Below are positions 1 through 12,392 of a DNA stretch of 64,000 nt, one piece after another. Origin of the DNA: Asterias amurensis (lineage: Eukaryota; Echinodermata; Asteroidea; Forcipulatida; Asteriidae); contig NC_092650.1 in NCBI RefSeq assembly GCF_032118995.1, positions 2,728,001-2,792,000 of the forward strand, in the 5' to 3' direction. The position numbers were made by a program, and so were the translations under genes. Position 1 is the stretch's first letter, and every line of letters starts with the position of its first letter. Below the pieces are notes generated by a model. The model searched no databases. It worked only from the letters and a program-made list of their open reading frames with translations, and was not told the origin of the DNA.

Positions 1-2431
1 ACAGTCATAAATTATGTAACTCTTGTTAATCTGTGTAAAATCGTTGATAAATTTAATGCTGAAATTTAGTAGAGTTTTTTTCTTCTATTTTGGGAGGCCC
101 TATTTTGTATTATTTTTTCGGTGTCAAAATCAGATTTGTTATAAACAACATGAGTGGCTATAGAGTTCAATGATAACCAACTCATGATTTTTATAGTTAG
201 ATTTCCTCCACAGTTCACCATCAGAGTAACAACCGCCACTTCGTTTGCAATAATTGTATGGAAAAGTATTTTCTAGAAATAAATTTTCGCATCGGGTTTA
301 TTTCTACCTCCATAAATTATTACTAGACTTGCTCAGTCAGTCACAGATAATCTCCAAGTGACACTCACACAGAATTGTTACATGAAATAATAAAATCCAA
401 AACAGACTAATTTATCATCGTTGTTTTGCCGCCGTGTGATGAACCCAATACCGTTGAGTAATTTGCTTTCTCCCATTTTACGATTAAAAACATTAGTTTA
501 TATTAACCTAGCATATTTCGATAAAACCTACGTACCAGTACCAGAAGAGTACCAAATAAAACCACTATTGACTATAAAACCACCTTCAAAAACTGAATAA
601 AGTTTACACTAATTTCTAAAACGACAGTTTAACAACAAAAATATGCACTTCAAAAGACAACATTATTAAAACAACACTTGATTATGTATATGGTGTTTGT
701 ACATCTAGGTCAAATGGTCAAAGCATAATCTATGGTCAAAAGCAAAACCACAAAATGGACATTCAATGCCGAACCATTCAGTTGGTTGTTGGATATATAA
801 ATACTCCACCAATTGAACACGAATGACCAACATAAGAGATGAACTAAGGTACAACATCCAAGAGAGAAGGGTCAACTTCCAATATAGATTTCCCACGTAT
901 ACTACACCAAGTAAAAAGGACGGTAAAAATCCAAAGACATTCTTTAGCCATAGGTCTACCAAACTCCAACACACTACGGCCGTCCTTATCAAAAAACCTA
1001 GAGCGTGCATTACCAATGTGTTTGCTCGGTGCCTTGCCCATGGTAGGTTGTCTGATTTTAGCAGCACTTCTTTCGTAACAAACTTCATGAATTCAGGCAC
1101 TCAAGATGTCACTGTCGAAGATCATGGTGCGATAAGAGTTTTCCTTACTAGCACAGTAAATTCCAAGTGTCCATTCTAGATGTAACATCGATGTAAACGT
1201 AGTTTTTGAAGTACATTTATCAGCGGGAATCCCTTCGATTTCCAATACACGTAAAGGCTTGTGCATGTTGTGTATGAATAATACGTGTGTGTGCTCTGTG
1301 TGTACAAAATACTCACTGCAGTGGTATACGCTGGTACCCGACGCAGCTCATATCACACTACACTCAATGCGGAGCACCAGGAAAGTTCCCTGGACTAAAC
1401 CACAAAAATGGGCGGGACCACGTGGCTGTCAATCATTCAGACAAAGGCGGTACTACTTCAAGGGACTACTTTTGATTGGAACAAAAGCTACTGTATATGT
1501 TTTTAGGTGACCGGCAGTTAGCCAATTAATTAAGACCAACACCTGTTTACGTGTATTTGCTCAAACTGTGTGGATTTGGATATTATGTGGCTAATTTTGG
1601 GGTTGGATTGCTCGCTTGAGTAGCATTTCGGCACACTTTTTAGCCCAAATTAATCAAATACTTTCGGCGGTGGGTCCAATACACCATCATAGACCAACCA
1701 TCCATAAATTTCTTTAAAATGGATAAAAGTACATACGTCAATGATCCATAGAAATGTACAGGTCCCGGGTCAGCCAAGCGTAAAGTAATACTCTTGAACT
1801 CCCATACAGATTGTTGAAGCTTTTGATCAAACCGCCATGCAAGAATTCCGCTTATAATCAAGTGTAAAATTCCCCCCCAACGTTAATTTCAAATCTCCTT
1901 TTTCGCACAAACAATAAATCAGAAACGGAATGCTCTGGAATTGGCAAAGGCCTATTCATATTGGTGTTTGTGTTTGGTTATCACACTATTACACGCTGAT
2001 GCTTTGGGCTATGGTGAACTATTTGTTCTATCTGCTGAAAAACAACCAATAACCAATGTTTTAGGTGTAGGCCTACAACAGTTTGCTTAATTTGTTGCCT
2101 TTTTTTTGTTCTGGCACATTGTCTATAATAGGGTGTCTTATCAATGTATAAACATAAACATTAAAAGGGAAGTTATACGTTCGATAAATACTCTTAAAAT
2201 ATGGGAATACAAGCTTTTAGAGAAGCCTACGAAAGCTTTTGATAGTACAAAACCTTTTGAGAAAATTACACTTCAAAGTAATGTGCTTATTTGATTTGTA
2301 AAGAGATATCACTTTGAAAGCCAAAATTTGAATCTGAGAAGCGTTACCGCGGTATTGTTTCTCAGAGTGTGATTTTCCTTCCTGCGTATTATTATTCTTC
2401 TGTACTCTCAAACGCGTGAAACTTTCACACG
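1..2431. other. Left-edge intergenic DNA, no gene recognised
   Basis: AT-rich sequence without a recognisable gene, RNA or repeat family. Two reading frames of 118-131 codons overlap on opposite strands at about 705-1179. Neither shows a domain I recognise nor clear splice partners, so I do not call them. A run of pyrimidine and short TIR-less repeats is all that stands out. Confidence 0.5.
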
Positions 2432-2432
2432 T

Positions 2433-2770
2433 TAAAGGCAGTGGACACTATTGGTAATACTCAAAATAATTATTAGCATAAAAACTTACATGGTATTCGA
2501 GTAATAGGGAGAGGTTGATACTATAAAACATCGTGAGAAACAACTCCCTCTGAAATGACGTAGTTTTCGAAGTATTTTTCCACGAATTTGATTTCGAGAC
2601 CTCAGATTTAGAATTTGAGGTCTCGAAATCAAGAATCTGAAAGCACAGAACTTCGCGTGACAAGGGTGTTTTTTTCTTTCATAGTTATCTCGCAACTTCA
2701 ACGACCAATTGAGCTCAAATTTTCACAGGTTTGTTATTTTATGCACTGTTGAGATAGACCAAGTGCATAC
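2433..2770 (+). repeat. MITE-A copy, 3' truncated
   Basis: First copy of the dominant family here (MITE-A). A full copy is about 385 bp with terminal inverted repeats beginning AAAGGCAGTGGACACTATTG, lies in TTAA/TA context and has no coding capacity. The right end is missing and runs into a fragment of the foldback-D family (about 2785-2835, ending at a GGGCCC motif). Confidence 0.85.
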
Positions 2771-3207
2771 AATTTGAAACGTAAGCGCAGAAGTCCGTGG
2801 TAAAGCAGAGCCATGAAATTGGGCCCAGTTTGTACGCCCCAAAAATTGAAATCTGGGAATATAAAAACGCGACAACACAGGTTAGTTTTACTGTATACAA
2901 CTACATTTATATAATTTTATGTGATTGAACCAATTCAACCGTTTCAAAAACCCAAGAAATACCATGCCTGGCCATAGGCCTAGATCACAAGTATCCAATT
3001 CCAAATCAAGTTTCCAACGGAAGTTCTTTCTCTTAGAAATAATAAGGACACACGTACAGTACAAATAGAATGCATAATCTGTGTGCTTCCTCATTTAATG
3101 CTAGCATGTGTTCAAATATACTCATGTTGTTTAGGGCGGCTTCACACTCGAAATGCATCCTTTTATAACGCCGACACCGTGATTAAAGTTGTAGGGGAGT
3201 TTGTGTT

Positions 3208-3581
3208 AAAGGCACTGGACACCTTTGGTAATTGTCAAAGACCAGTAGTCTCAACTGGTGTATCCCAACATAAGCAATAAAAAAGCATAAAATAACAAAT
3301 TTGTGAAAATTTGGACTCAATTGGTCATCGAAATTGTTAGACAACAATGAAAGTATAAACGCATTTGTTGCACAATGTGTGTGCTTTCAGATGTCTAATA
3401 AAAAGCTTCGGGTCTGAATATTTATTTTGGTAAGAAATATACCTCTTTCTCAAATTCTATACGTTTACTTCAGAGGGAGACGTTTCTCACATCAAAAGCT
3501 CTCCAGTGCTCGTTACCAAGTAAGTTTTTATGCTAAACAATTATTTTGAGTAATTATTAATAGTGTCTAGTACCTTTAATA
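3208..3581 (-). repeat. MITE-A copy, reverse orientation
   Basis: Diverged but full-length MITE-A: begins AAAGGCACTGGACACCTTTG and ends with the matching inverted repeat TAGTGTCTAGTACCTTTAAT. Both ends are flanked by TTAA-like sequence. Confidence 0.85.
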
Positions 3582-4409
3582 GGCGTGACTGGGACAAGGT
3601 ACTCATGGGTAATACGGATCGGAAATAGGGTCCATCACCTTCTGTGGTGAAAAGGCTCGAGTTGCTTCCTGACGTGCCGTCGGGGAGGTCTTGCCCATGG
3701 ATCTAAGAATCAGGCTCTCCGCCCAGAAGTTTCATTGGATCTCACCCTCTCAGCATGGCGCCATTATCGCTGGTTTCACTAATTATACACAAATATAATG
3801 GTGGATGCGGTTTTCACTACTAAAGTGACGTCATTGTATTCCGTATGAATCATCGAAACAGAGCGATTACAGATTTTGTATCAAACTTCTTGAAATGATC
3901 TACATCTACATCTGACTATGTGGGTTCTCATCAAAGCCTGTTCAGCATCTAGATGATAGAGCGATGTAAACTCAATCAAGATGGTGTCCATTGGTTTAGT
4001 TTCTCCGTGGTCTTCAGAGCTCAGAGCGCCTTAAACCGAAAGTTTGATTCAGCTTTATCTCCCCCCCCCCCCCCAAGCAAATTGTAAATGTGCCTGCGTG
4101 AAGTAATTGGGACTTGACGTTTTACACGAGGGCCAGTCAGTCTGTGTTGCGCAATGACAAATTATTATTTTTTGGTAAAATAAATTTGATGGTCCTCGCT
4201 CTCAGCTGATGACACCCAAGCGACCTAACCAATGTTATAATTCTCTCCACTCTAAAAAAAATATCGGTGACTGCACCGACAAATAAAATCAATAATAATT
4301 GGTTCGAAAAATTAATAACATATTTGTAGGCCTATATCTCAATATATATTTCTTAGCAGTGACATTATTACCGCAAACTTCACTACCGCGAGGAGTGTAT
4401 CTTTTATTG
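3582..4409. other. Intergenic DNA, no gene seen
   Basis: No supported gene. It contains a poly-C run near 4061-4074 and a small hairpin (CGGTG...CACCG) near 4265. Short frames here lack start, splice and domain support. Confidence 0.4.
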
Positions 4410-4455
4410 GTCTCAACGTTTCGACTAGCTTGCTCTCTGGTCATCGTCAGGAGAC
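4410..4455 (-). ncRNA. Hammerhead ribozyme-like motif (type I, minimal stem III)
   Basis: Read on the minus strand: stem I strand GUCUC, core CUGACGA, one extra U, stem II GACCAG/CUAGUC (one mismatch) closed by an 8-nt loop, core GAA, stem III ACGU (self-complementary, so only 2 bp without a loop), cleavage nucleotide U, then GAGAC which pairs 5/5 with GUCUC as stem I. All conserved hammerhead positions C3-U4-G5-A6-N7-G8-A9, G12-A13-A14 and A15.1-U16.1-H17 are present. Such minimal forms are known from animal Penelope-like elements and small retrozymes and are thought to cleave as dimers. Activity is untested; the extra base before stem II is a caveat. Confidence 0.6.
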
Positions 4456-5097
4456 TATTACTAATTATCTGTAATAACTCAATATCATTTCTTATAAGAG
4501 TGACATTGTTCCCCCTTAGTGTCTCCCACCTGTCAGATGTCCTCTCTAGGTGTCCTGTGTATATACATCAGGTCAACTACAACCAAAGATGTTCCTTATA
4601 AGTATCATCCGCGGTGTCCTTTTGATCTTCATTCACACTCTTGTTGTTTGTCAAAATGCCTCTACGGACAAATGCTGAGCCGGACAAACACCTCCGGCAA
4701 GGTGACCAACGCGTCGTGGACCCGGCGATGACCAGGGAAACAGTCCACGGTAAAAAGGTGAACTTCCTCGGGGCAAAATTCACTGCGCACTTTGTCACTT
4801 TGGATTTTAATTGGTTGTTTGTAGTTTTTGACGGTCTTTTTTAATCTACTGGAGGTTTTTTCCTGTTCATTTTTCAGGGTTTTTTTTCATTTTTAGAATC
4901 ATTGGGTTGGCTTCGTGAAGCCTAACAATTGCAACAACGACACTATTTTGGACAATTAGCCGTGTTCTAAAGTATAGGAACCTATATGCCTACACAAATA
5001 TAAATCAATCAATAAACAAAAGTTGTGTAGGCAGGAAGATGTATAAACTTCCTGTTTAATTTTCTCTGTTAACATTTTTTTTTCAAGACGAAATATT

Positions 5098-5196
5098 TAA
5101 TGGCCCGACGTTTCGACCAGTCTTTCTCGAAGGTTTTGGGGCCTAGATGTCATTGGTCGAGAAAGACTCTGCTAGTGTCGAAAGGTCAGGATATTA
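5098..5196. repeat. Foldback-J element
   Basis: Imperfect palindrome. The two halves read CCCGACGTTTCGACC...GTCTTTCTCGAAGG and the reverse complement GAGAAAGACTCTGC...GTCGAAAGGTCAGG. Three further copies lie at 20226, 21895 and 42848. The GTCGAAACGTC end resembles the 3' half of a hammerhead core. Confidence 0.7.
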
Positions 5197-5373
5197 ACAC
5201 ATGTTTGCAGGGCTATGTTCTTTGGTAGGTGAGCAGTTTGTTGTAACAGCTAGTTATATTTTCTAAATTTATTTTCATTTTCATTTTTATTTATTAACTT
5301 TTTTTTACCATTTGTTTTAACTTCATTATGAATATTTATATTTTTTAATTTCATTTTGTATATGTATATATAG

Positions 5374-5560
5374 GGCTAGATAGCTCAGTTGGTAGAGCGC
5401 CAGCACGTTAAACCGGAGGTCGTTGGTTCAAATCCCACTCTAGTCAATTTTTCTTTGTTCAACCCGAAATCATTTTAAAATGTACCCAGTCAGTTTTTAT
5501 GTTGGTTTAAATCCCGCTCTTGTCAATTTTTCTTTGTTCAATCCTAAATCATTTAAAAAT
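5374..5560 (+). repeat. tRNA-headed SINE (S1), partial
   Basis: Starts with a tRNA-like unit: 7-bp acceptor stem GGCTAGA/TCTAGTC, A box TAGCTCAGTTGG, anticodon loop ACGTTAA (GTT, Asn-like), B box GGTTCAAATCC. The anticodon stem pairs at only 3 of 5 positions and position 33 is C, so this is a SINE head rather than a working tRNA. It is followed by a roughly 78-bp segment (ending ACCCAGTCAGTTT) present twice in tandem. Confidence 0.75.
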
Positions 5561-5579
5561 GTACCCAGTCAGTTTCCCT

Positions 5580-5844
<265 letters not shown>

Positions 5845-5879
5845 TATATATGTATATTTGGGGGGGAGTAGTCATATAG

Positions 5880-7085
5880 GCCTGGCCTACCTTATTTATT
5901 TACTTGTCATTCCTACTCATCCCAGCAATCCCCTTTAATGGATGTTGTCTAGTAATTGATGTACATATCACATAATGAAAATACAATTACACGTGAAATG
6001 TGAGGACTCACAAGCGAGTTTGGAGTGTCAAACAAACTCGCCCAGCCCGGACTTGTCCCAATTCTAACCCGGCGGCCTGTTACAAGCGCTCTGCGGGTAA
6101 CAACCAAAGCGCATGCTTTACGACAAGAGTCGATAGTTAACACATCGCCTCAAATGCACAAACTAATCATTCCCGCAAGCGCTAGATAAGCGGGAAGCTT
6201 GTAAGAACACGGCCCGTCAGGAGACCAAAAAACCTCCCTCAACAAACTCCACGCACATCTCAGCCCCCTCAACACAAAATGTCCGCGTAGATCATTGTGT
6301 TATTATTTATACTTGCCAGCTCATCAAGACAATATTGGCGGCACGAGTTCAAAGGAAGATGCTGAGGACGAGCTACCGAATTGAGCTAGTAATCACTATG
6401 TTCGCTGCATGACGAAACAATCCCGGCCCTGCCGAGCGATAATGACCCGGCGAGCGGCTGAGGATCAAATCATTTCGGATGGATTCCACGGAATAATTTG
6501 CCACTTCTGCAGGCCTTTGATCATCCGCCGACCGTAGCGGCGCATCACGGCGGGCAGCCCGGGGATCGAAGGGAGGAGACATGGTGCATGAGCGGACTGA
6601 AATTAGAATGAAAAGGTAACACATAGGCTCAGTCAAACTAAAACATACAAAATACACACACACACAGAGAGAAAATACTCCAATATGAAAGGTGTAATGT
6701 AAGTATGTGATTAAACCAAGTCGCTGATATTGCTGTCTATATTTTTCAAAGCCCAAACAATAATGATGTAATAAACTAAAAACCCATTACAGCGAAGCGA
6801 CCATTATTATTAAGATCGATTTTATAAACACATCTCCCTAACATATAATAAGATATGCACGGTTCAAAGAAAGCCGCCGGTTTACCCTTTCATTTACTTC
6901 GAGATAATAAAATCCCTCTTTCTCTACAATTACGCGCTTGATAATTCCATCAAGTTCCAGTCTCACGATGATGAGGGACTTATTAGTTTTTCTTCTTTCC
7001 GCTCAAATCCTTTCGGAAAAAACAACATCACGCGTCGCACTTGGATTGCATGTGTAAGAAAATTACTAATAGGGGTTTATCAATA
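5880..7085. other. Non-repetitive, GC-richer intergenic block
   Basis: No gene found. Unlike its surroundings, about 6000-6600 is GC-rich, has many CpGs and matches no repeat family elsewhere in the window. Frames on either strand have no recognisable domains. It could be a promoter or conserved regulatory block for a gene outside the window. Confidence 0.3.
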
Positions 7086-7089
7086 TAAC

Positions 7090-7292
7090 CATGGGGCCCG
7101 ATTTCGTAGAGTCGCTTAAGCAGAAAATGTTGCTTAACAATATCTGCTATGCAGAAATGGGCAGGATACCAGTTACAAATTGTACATGTGACATCGTAGT
7201 TTGGTTGGTAATCATTTTCGGTAAGTATAATTTTGTTGTGCTTAGCTACTGTTTGTGCTTAAGCAGTTCTATGAAAGTGGGCCCAGTTGAAG
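7090..7292 (+). repeat. Foldback-D element, diverged
   Basis: Begins GGGGCCCGATTTCGTAGAG and ends with the inverted counterpart TCTATGAAAGTGGGCCCAG, with internal GCTTAAGCAGAAAA-type arms. Foldback-D is a roughly 250-bp non-coding palindromic family with about nine copies or fragments in the window. Confidence 0.75.
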
Positions 7293-7958
7293 TAGAAGAT
7301 AATGGCTATTGATGATGGACAGAGAGAAGCACCCTGAGATTGGAAGACAAAATTTGGCGCCATTTCTTGGTGTCTTTTATCGTCTGCTTAATTAAGGAGA
7401 CACTTTTCAGTGTAATTGAGCATGTTAAGAAGGTCTATGGTGTTATTACTATCTGGGGCTAAGAGATAATCAGTTTGAAATTATCCTCAATATGGATGAC
7501 TTCAGCAGCTTTCGGAAAAATATTGGGATAAATGAACTCAAGGTAATTACTTTCAGGTTTTAATCATTTAGAAATGACCAGTCAAGGATAAAGACGATCC
7601 CCAAAATGAAAAACAAATTATCCGAGTCATATATTTTGAAAGTATTGTTTTTATGAGCTGTAATGCGCAACAACGAACACACGGGCATGGTGCCAAATGA
7701 CATTTATAGAGCCGACTCTGTTGTAACCAACATCATGATAGCTTTGGAAAGTAAAAAAGTTTGAATACAACTACGAAAATACATATTAGACTGTATTATT
7801 ATTATATTTTTAGAAGTATTGATTTTATACACATGTTACTTTTAACTACAATTTTTCATTTTCACCTTTTTTGGTAGTAATTTAAATATAAAGCAACTTT
7901 TCTTGAAGTTGTTTTCAAAGTATTAAAATTATGCTGTTATTCTCCAAAAAGTATTTTA

Positions 7959-8135
7959 AAGGGAAGGTACACGTTTGGTAATTAATCAAAACAAATATTA
8001 ACTTAAAACTTACTTGGTAACGAGCATTGGAGAGCTGTTGATAGTATACAACATTGTGAGAAACAGCTCCCTCTTAAGTAGCATAGATTTTGAATAAAGA
8101 GGTAATTTCTGTTTTCACGATTTGGAGGAGAAAAT
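7959..8135 (+). repeat. MITE-A2 copy, 3' truncated
   Basis: Starts AAAGGGAAGGTACACGTTTG, a TIR variant of MITE-A, and shares the internal motif ACAGCTCCCTCT. The right half is lost. A full A2 copy lies at 34628. Confidence 0.75.
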
Positions 8136-9204
8136 GGTAAAACACACAAGTTTGCACCACCACGGCACGTGGCTCGGAGTGGTGGGAGGGTAACCCACTA
8201 ATCACCCCCTGCCTATATACCAGAAAGGACGAAAAACTATACATAAAGTTTCACCCGGTAAACTCATCATTGCTTCACAACTTGTACTTGTATAGTCTGT
8301 CTTCTTGAAGACAAAGCCGGTCGTCTTTGTTCCCAAAATGATGGGCCCCCCTTAGTCATAAATTTATATTCTATAGTAAATTATTTTTATTTATCGCGCC
8401 ATGGCGTCTCACCACGGTCCTACTACGGTCCCGCTGAGACAGAAAGTCATTACCATTGATGAAGTTTATAGTCTAGTACATCATTACCAATACATCATTA
8501 CCTTGGAGAGAAGTCCTACCGATCCTAAACGCCAAAGCACCCCCCCCCCCCTTTCTTGTCCACTCCCTCCTTCATTCAAAGATGCTACGCTCGGCTCGCG
8601 ACTGATATACTTAAAGATGAGACAATAAATATTTAAGAAGGCGGCAAGATCAGAGACGCCGCGTAAGACAATTTGGCAAGGATGAGTTTCAAAGAGACCG
8701 CCATGGGAAGAAGCGTTAGATTTACTTGCATCTGCTTCGACCTTTCACGAAGCGGCTAGTAGACGGGTGCATTTCGCTTTTACCTAAAGCGCCATCCATC
8801 AACGTTGATGTCGGGGATCTCTTTCGCTGTTTGTCACTTGACTTTTTTGTATTTTTTGGAAGTTGATAACCATGGTCGTTTTACTTTCTATCGACTCTAT
8901 CTTCTATCTATCGAAGGAAAAGGAAAACCTTTTATTTGGCTTTTCTAGATTCAGTTATAAGGGATTTGTGATAGTTTCCTTTTGAGACTTTGTTCGGTGA
9001 AAACTCGTTTTTGGGAAGGAGCCGGTCTGTTATAGGATCTGTCCAGGCTGCGATACGGTGGGAGCGCTGGGGGGGGGGGGGGGGGTGGGGGTCGAATGGG
9101 GCGTTGATAGCAATCATTATTGAGGTGGGGAAAATCAACACACACGTAACTGGATACGCAATATTATGGTTTCACTTATTTCTTTGTTGTTCATCACTTA
9201 CCCA
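8136..9204. other. Intergenic DNA, no gene seen
   Basis: Contains a short palindrome GTCTTCTTGAAGAC near 8300, a poly-C run near 8540 and a poly-G run near 9070. No coding exon is supported. Confidence 0.4.
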
Positions 9205-9580
9205 TTAAAGGCACTGGACACTATTGGCAATTACTCAAAACAATTGTGAGCATAAAAACTTAATTGGTAACGAGCAATGGAGCGCTGTTGATAGATAGTA
9301 TTAGTATAAAACATTGTGAAAAACGGCTCCCTCTGAAGTAAGTAATGTATTTTTTTGAGAAAAGGGTAGGCCTAATTGCTAACACTAAAATATAAAGACT
9401 TCGGGCCTAAAGCCGTTTATTATGCATCTGAAAGCACAAACCAAATTGCGCAACAAGTGTGTTTTTCTTCTTTCATTATTCGTTGCAACTTCGATGACCA
9501 ATTGAGCCAAAATATTGACAGGTTTGTTACTTTATACATGTTAGGACACACCAAGTGAGGATACTGGTCTTTTGACGATA
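9205..9580 (+). repeat. MITE-A copy
   Basis: Left TIR AAAGGCACTGGACACTATTG. The body aligns with the family consensus to the ACTGGTCTTTTGACG region near the right end, where the last bases of the TIR are lost. Confidence 0.8.
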
Positions 9581-10262
9581 CGCTCAGTATGATTTTCAAA
9601 AGAGGGCGCTATAGAAGAAGTTTGTACACAGTTCGCCATATGGGGGGACAGAAATCGGTTATCATTCTAGTCTGTTTGAACTGTTAACGGTTTATTAACG
9701 TCCTCCTCCCAGCCCATGTTAATTTCCCATTCTGGAAACAGAATCTCCGGTCCGGGACAGCATTCCGGGGGATGTCGGCCTTTATCCCGCTCTATTCCCC
9801 CCCCCCCTTGTCCAGCATCTCGGGCTCCAATTCCTTGGCACAGATTACTACATTATGTGCTTAGCACCTACAAGGCATATGTGCGCAGAATTCCGTGCTA
9901 AGCAGAGTGATGAAATAGTAGTGTCTAGGTTGCGTTGGTAACCATAATTTTTGGTGTCCCCTTTGCAACTATCATGAAAGTGGTTCACTTCATAAAAAGG
10001 TGACCCGACAATATTGACCGAGTCCCAGTCTGTTTAGAGAGTCATCGCCTGTAAGAAACATTGGGAACAGAAGCCATAACTCAAATTTTAAAATGTGTGA
10101 TGAGTATTGTTCATAACCATTATAACTGTTCAAGAAAACGGTTGGAATTTAATTTAGGAATATGGTGGTTATATTTGACTCATGTTGCAAAGTGAACTTT
10201 CATTTTGTCTGTCTGTTATCATGTCGCTACATTCTTTGATGTGCCAATAGACAACACGATAC

Positions 10263-10661
10263 ACCTTAAAGACTCTGGACAACTTTGGAAATTGTCAAAG
10301 ACCAGTCTTCTCACTTGGTGTATCCATGGAGGTAGAACCCCGTTGGTGTACACATATGCATAAAATAACAAACATGTGTTAATTTGAACTCAATTGGTCA
10401 TCGAAGTTGCGAGAGAATAACGGAAGAAAAAACACCCTTGTCACAGCAAGTTGTGTGCTTTCAGCCGCGGTCTCGAATTCAATTCAAATAACATTTTAGT
10501 GATGACTGATGAGAAATCACTTCTTTCTCAAAAACTATGTTACTTCAGAGGGAGCCGTTCCTCACACGGTTATCAACAGCTCTCCATTGCTCGTTACCGA
10601 GTATGTTGTTTTGCTAAAAATTATTTTGAGTAATTACCAATAGTCTCCAGTGCCATTTAAC
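10263..10661 (-). repeat. MITE-A copy, reverse orientation
   Basis: Left end TTAAAGACTCTGGACAACTT and right end AGTCTCCAGTGCCATTTAA are the two terminal repeats. A short unrelated insert (about 10326-10352) splits the part next to the left TIR. Confidence 0.8.
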
Positions 10662-11371
10662 TCAAACCCGTTCACAGAACATGCATCGTTGAGGACTGCA
10701 GTCTGCATCAGGTAATATTTATATGACTGATCCAAACACGAATATAAATGGTTTATTGTGATTTCTCAAAGTTCCAATCTCCTAGACGGGCTGTTTTTTT
10801 TTTTTTTTTTTTTTCTTTGAAGGGATCCGACATGGGAGAAATGGGAAGTACATGCCTATGTGGGTTATAAATATTTACAGTGTATTATGAAGTGTACACC
10901 CCATGATCTTGCAATTTATCTTAAATGCCTTATGATAAATGTTGTTCGAGGGAGCAGATTTCAAAGGGACCGACAGGGATGATCTTGGAGGGGGGGGGGG
11001 GGGGTTAGGATGGCGGCAAAGCCAGACCGACAAACAACCAAGCCAGGATTAGTTGATGTTTATCAGCAGCATTACAATTTTAGACTTTTTATTATTTTTA
11101 TTAAAGATATGGGTTAATAATGCAATGTTTCTGGGATCACTGAATATGCACTTAAACCTTCTAGATGTCTATCGTTAACCGGGTTAAGACTTTGAAAATC
11201 AGCTGAATTAAAGTCGGGCAGTAATATGTGAGATGGGGAGTCGGTTTGGCGGGAAATTGATGGTAGATGGAATAATATTTTTTAATGATTCTTTATTTTA
11301 TGTCTGAGACCGAATGTTGTTGTGCGTGTGTGCGATAATTCTATAATTGATAACATAACTAATTGGTGGAT
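10662..11371. other. Intergenic DNA, no gene seen
   Basis: Contains a poly-T run near 10795 and a poly-G run near 10990. No coding exon or repeat family recognised. Confidence 0.4.
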
Positions 11372-11657
11372 GGATTGAAAATGTGAATAATTCATATGTC
11401 ATAATTTATCCTAAATATGCAAAACATAACATGTTTTATTCATTTGTGGGTATGTGTTTAATTTATCCATCTAGAAAGGGAAATGGTTTGAAGATTTGCA
11501 CAATAACTACATGGACAGCGAGTTGAAATATATTTGTTTAGTTTATTGTGATATTATGGATAAGTTAAACACAGACACACAAATGAATAAAACAAGTTTT
11601 CTTTTGTGCATATTCAGGATAAATTATCGTGACATATGAACTATTCACATTTTCAAT
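11372..11657. repeat. Foldback element with about 95-bp arms
   Basis: Left arm begins ATTGAAAATGTGAATAATTC and the right arm ends with its inverted counterpart GAACTATTCACATTTTCAAT. The arms correspond for about 95 bp with scattered mismatches and enclose a roughly 90-bp spacer. No coding capacity. Single copy in this window. Confidence 0.7.
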
Positions 11658-11743
11658 ACTTTTGATAAATGTATTTCAAGCAGCAAGGCTCCTAGTGGAT
11701 GACACACATGCTACATCCTTCTGGTCTGTGAAGTGGGTCGTAA

Positions 11744-11781
11744 CCACAGACATAAAGAACCTAGGTTCTTTATGTCTGTGG
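11744..11781. repeat. 38-bp perfect palindrome
   Basis: Two 19-bp arms with no spacer, centred on CCTAGG; the arm reads CCACAGACATAAAGAACCT. A 9-bp direct repeat GTCGTAACC overlaps each edge (11737-11745 and 11781-11789), which looks like a target-site duplication around a tiny foldback element. Confidence 0.85.
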
Positions 11782-11794
11782 TCGTAACCCTGTT

Positions 11795-12177
11795 TCAGTC
11801 TTTTTTTATTATGCATCTGAAAGCACACAAAATTGTGCAACAATGGTGTTTTTTCTTTTGTTATTCTCTTGCAATTCGATGACCAATTGAGGCCAACTTT
11901 TAACAGATTTATTATTTTATGCACATGTTTTTGATTCATCAAGTGAGAATAGACCTTTATCATGCTGTCAGTTTATTTTATCTTTGTCATGTTCCTTGTA
12001 TTGAATTAAAATAATGAATGCTAATAATCATTTTGCAAATAGGAACCAGACTATTTTGTTCGTCCAGCCTCGGTTTGGTTACATTGATATCAATGGGAAA
12101 AAATTCAAGATGGCGGCACCATGATAAAGGTCTGTACTGGTCTTTGCCAATTACCAAAGGTGTCCAGTGCCTTTAAA
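11795..12177 (+). repeat. MITE-A copy, split by a nested MITE
   Basis: The right half of MITE-A ends CAAAGGTGTCCAGTGCCTTTAA. A second element lies inside at 11951-12133, with inverted ends AGACCTTTATCATG / CATGATAAAGGTCT and an internal AAGATGGCGGC motif. The nested element is therefore younger than this MITE-A copy. Confidence 0.8.
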
Positions 12178-12392
12178 ATGCAATATGCAATTATTCCAAA
12201 GTCATTAAAGCAAAGAATTAGTCACCCGACTAGAAACCTCTAGAGACACTTACCCCATCATGAAGGGATTGAGCCAAAGACTAAATCATACACATATTAA
12301 TATTGATAATATGAGAACAGATCATACAAAGAAAAGAACAACAATAATATTGGGGCATACAGAGCACACAATCCATCAACAAAGGATTATTT

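Noticed and set aside
705-1179. Overlapping open frames of 118-131 codons on opposite strands
   Set aside because: No domain, no splice context, no codon signal I can see; open frames of this size are expected by chance in 64 kb.
5374-5447. Functional tRNA-Asn gene
   Set aside because: Anticodon stem has two mismatches and position 33 is C; the same unit recurs as a dispersed repeat.
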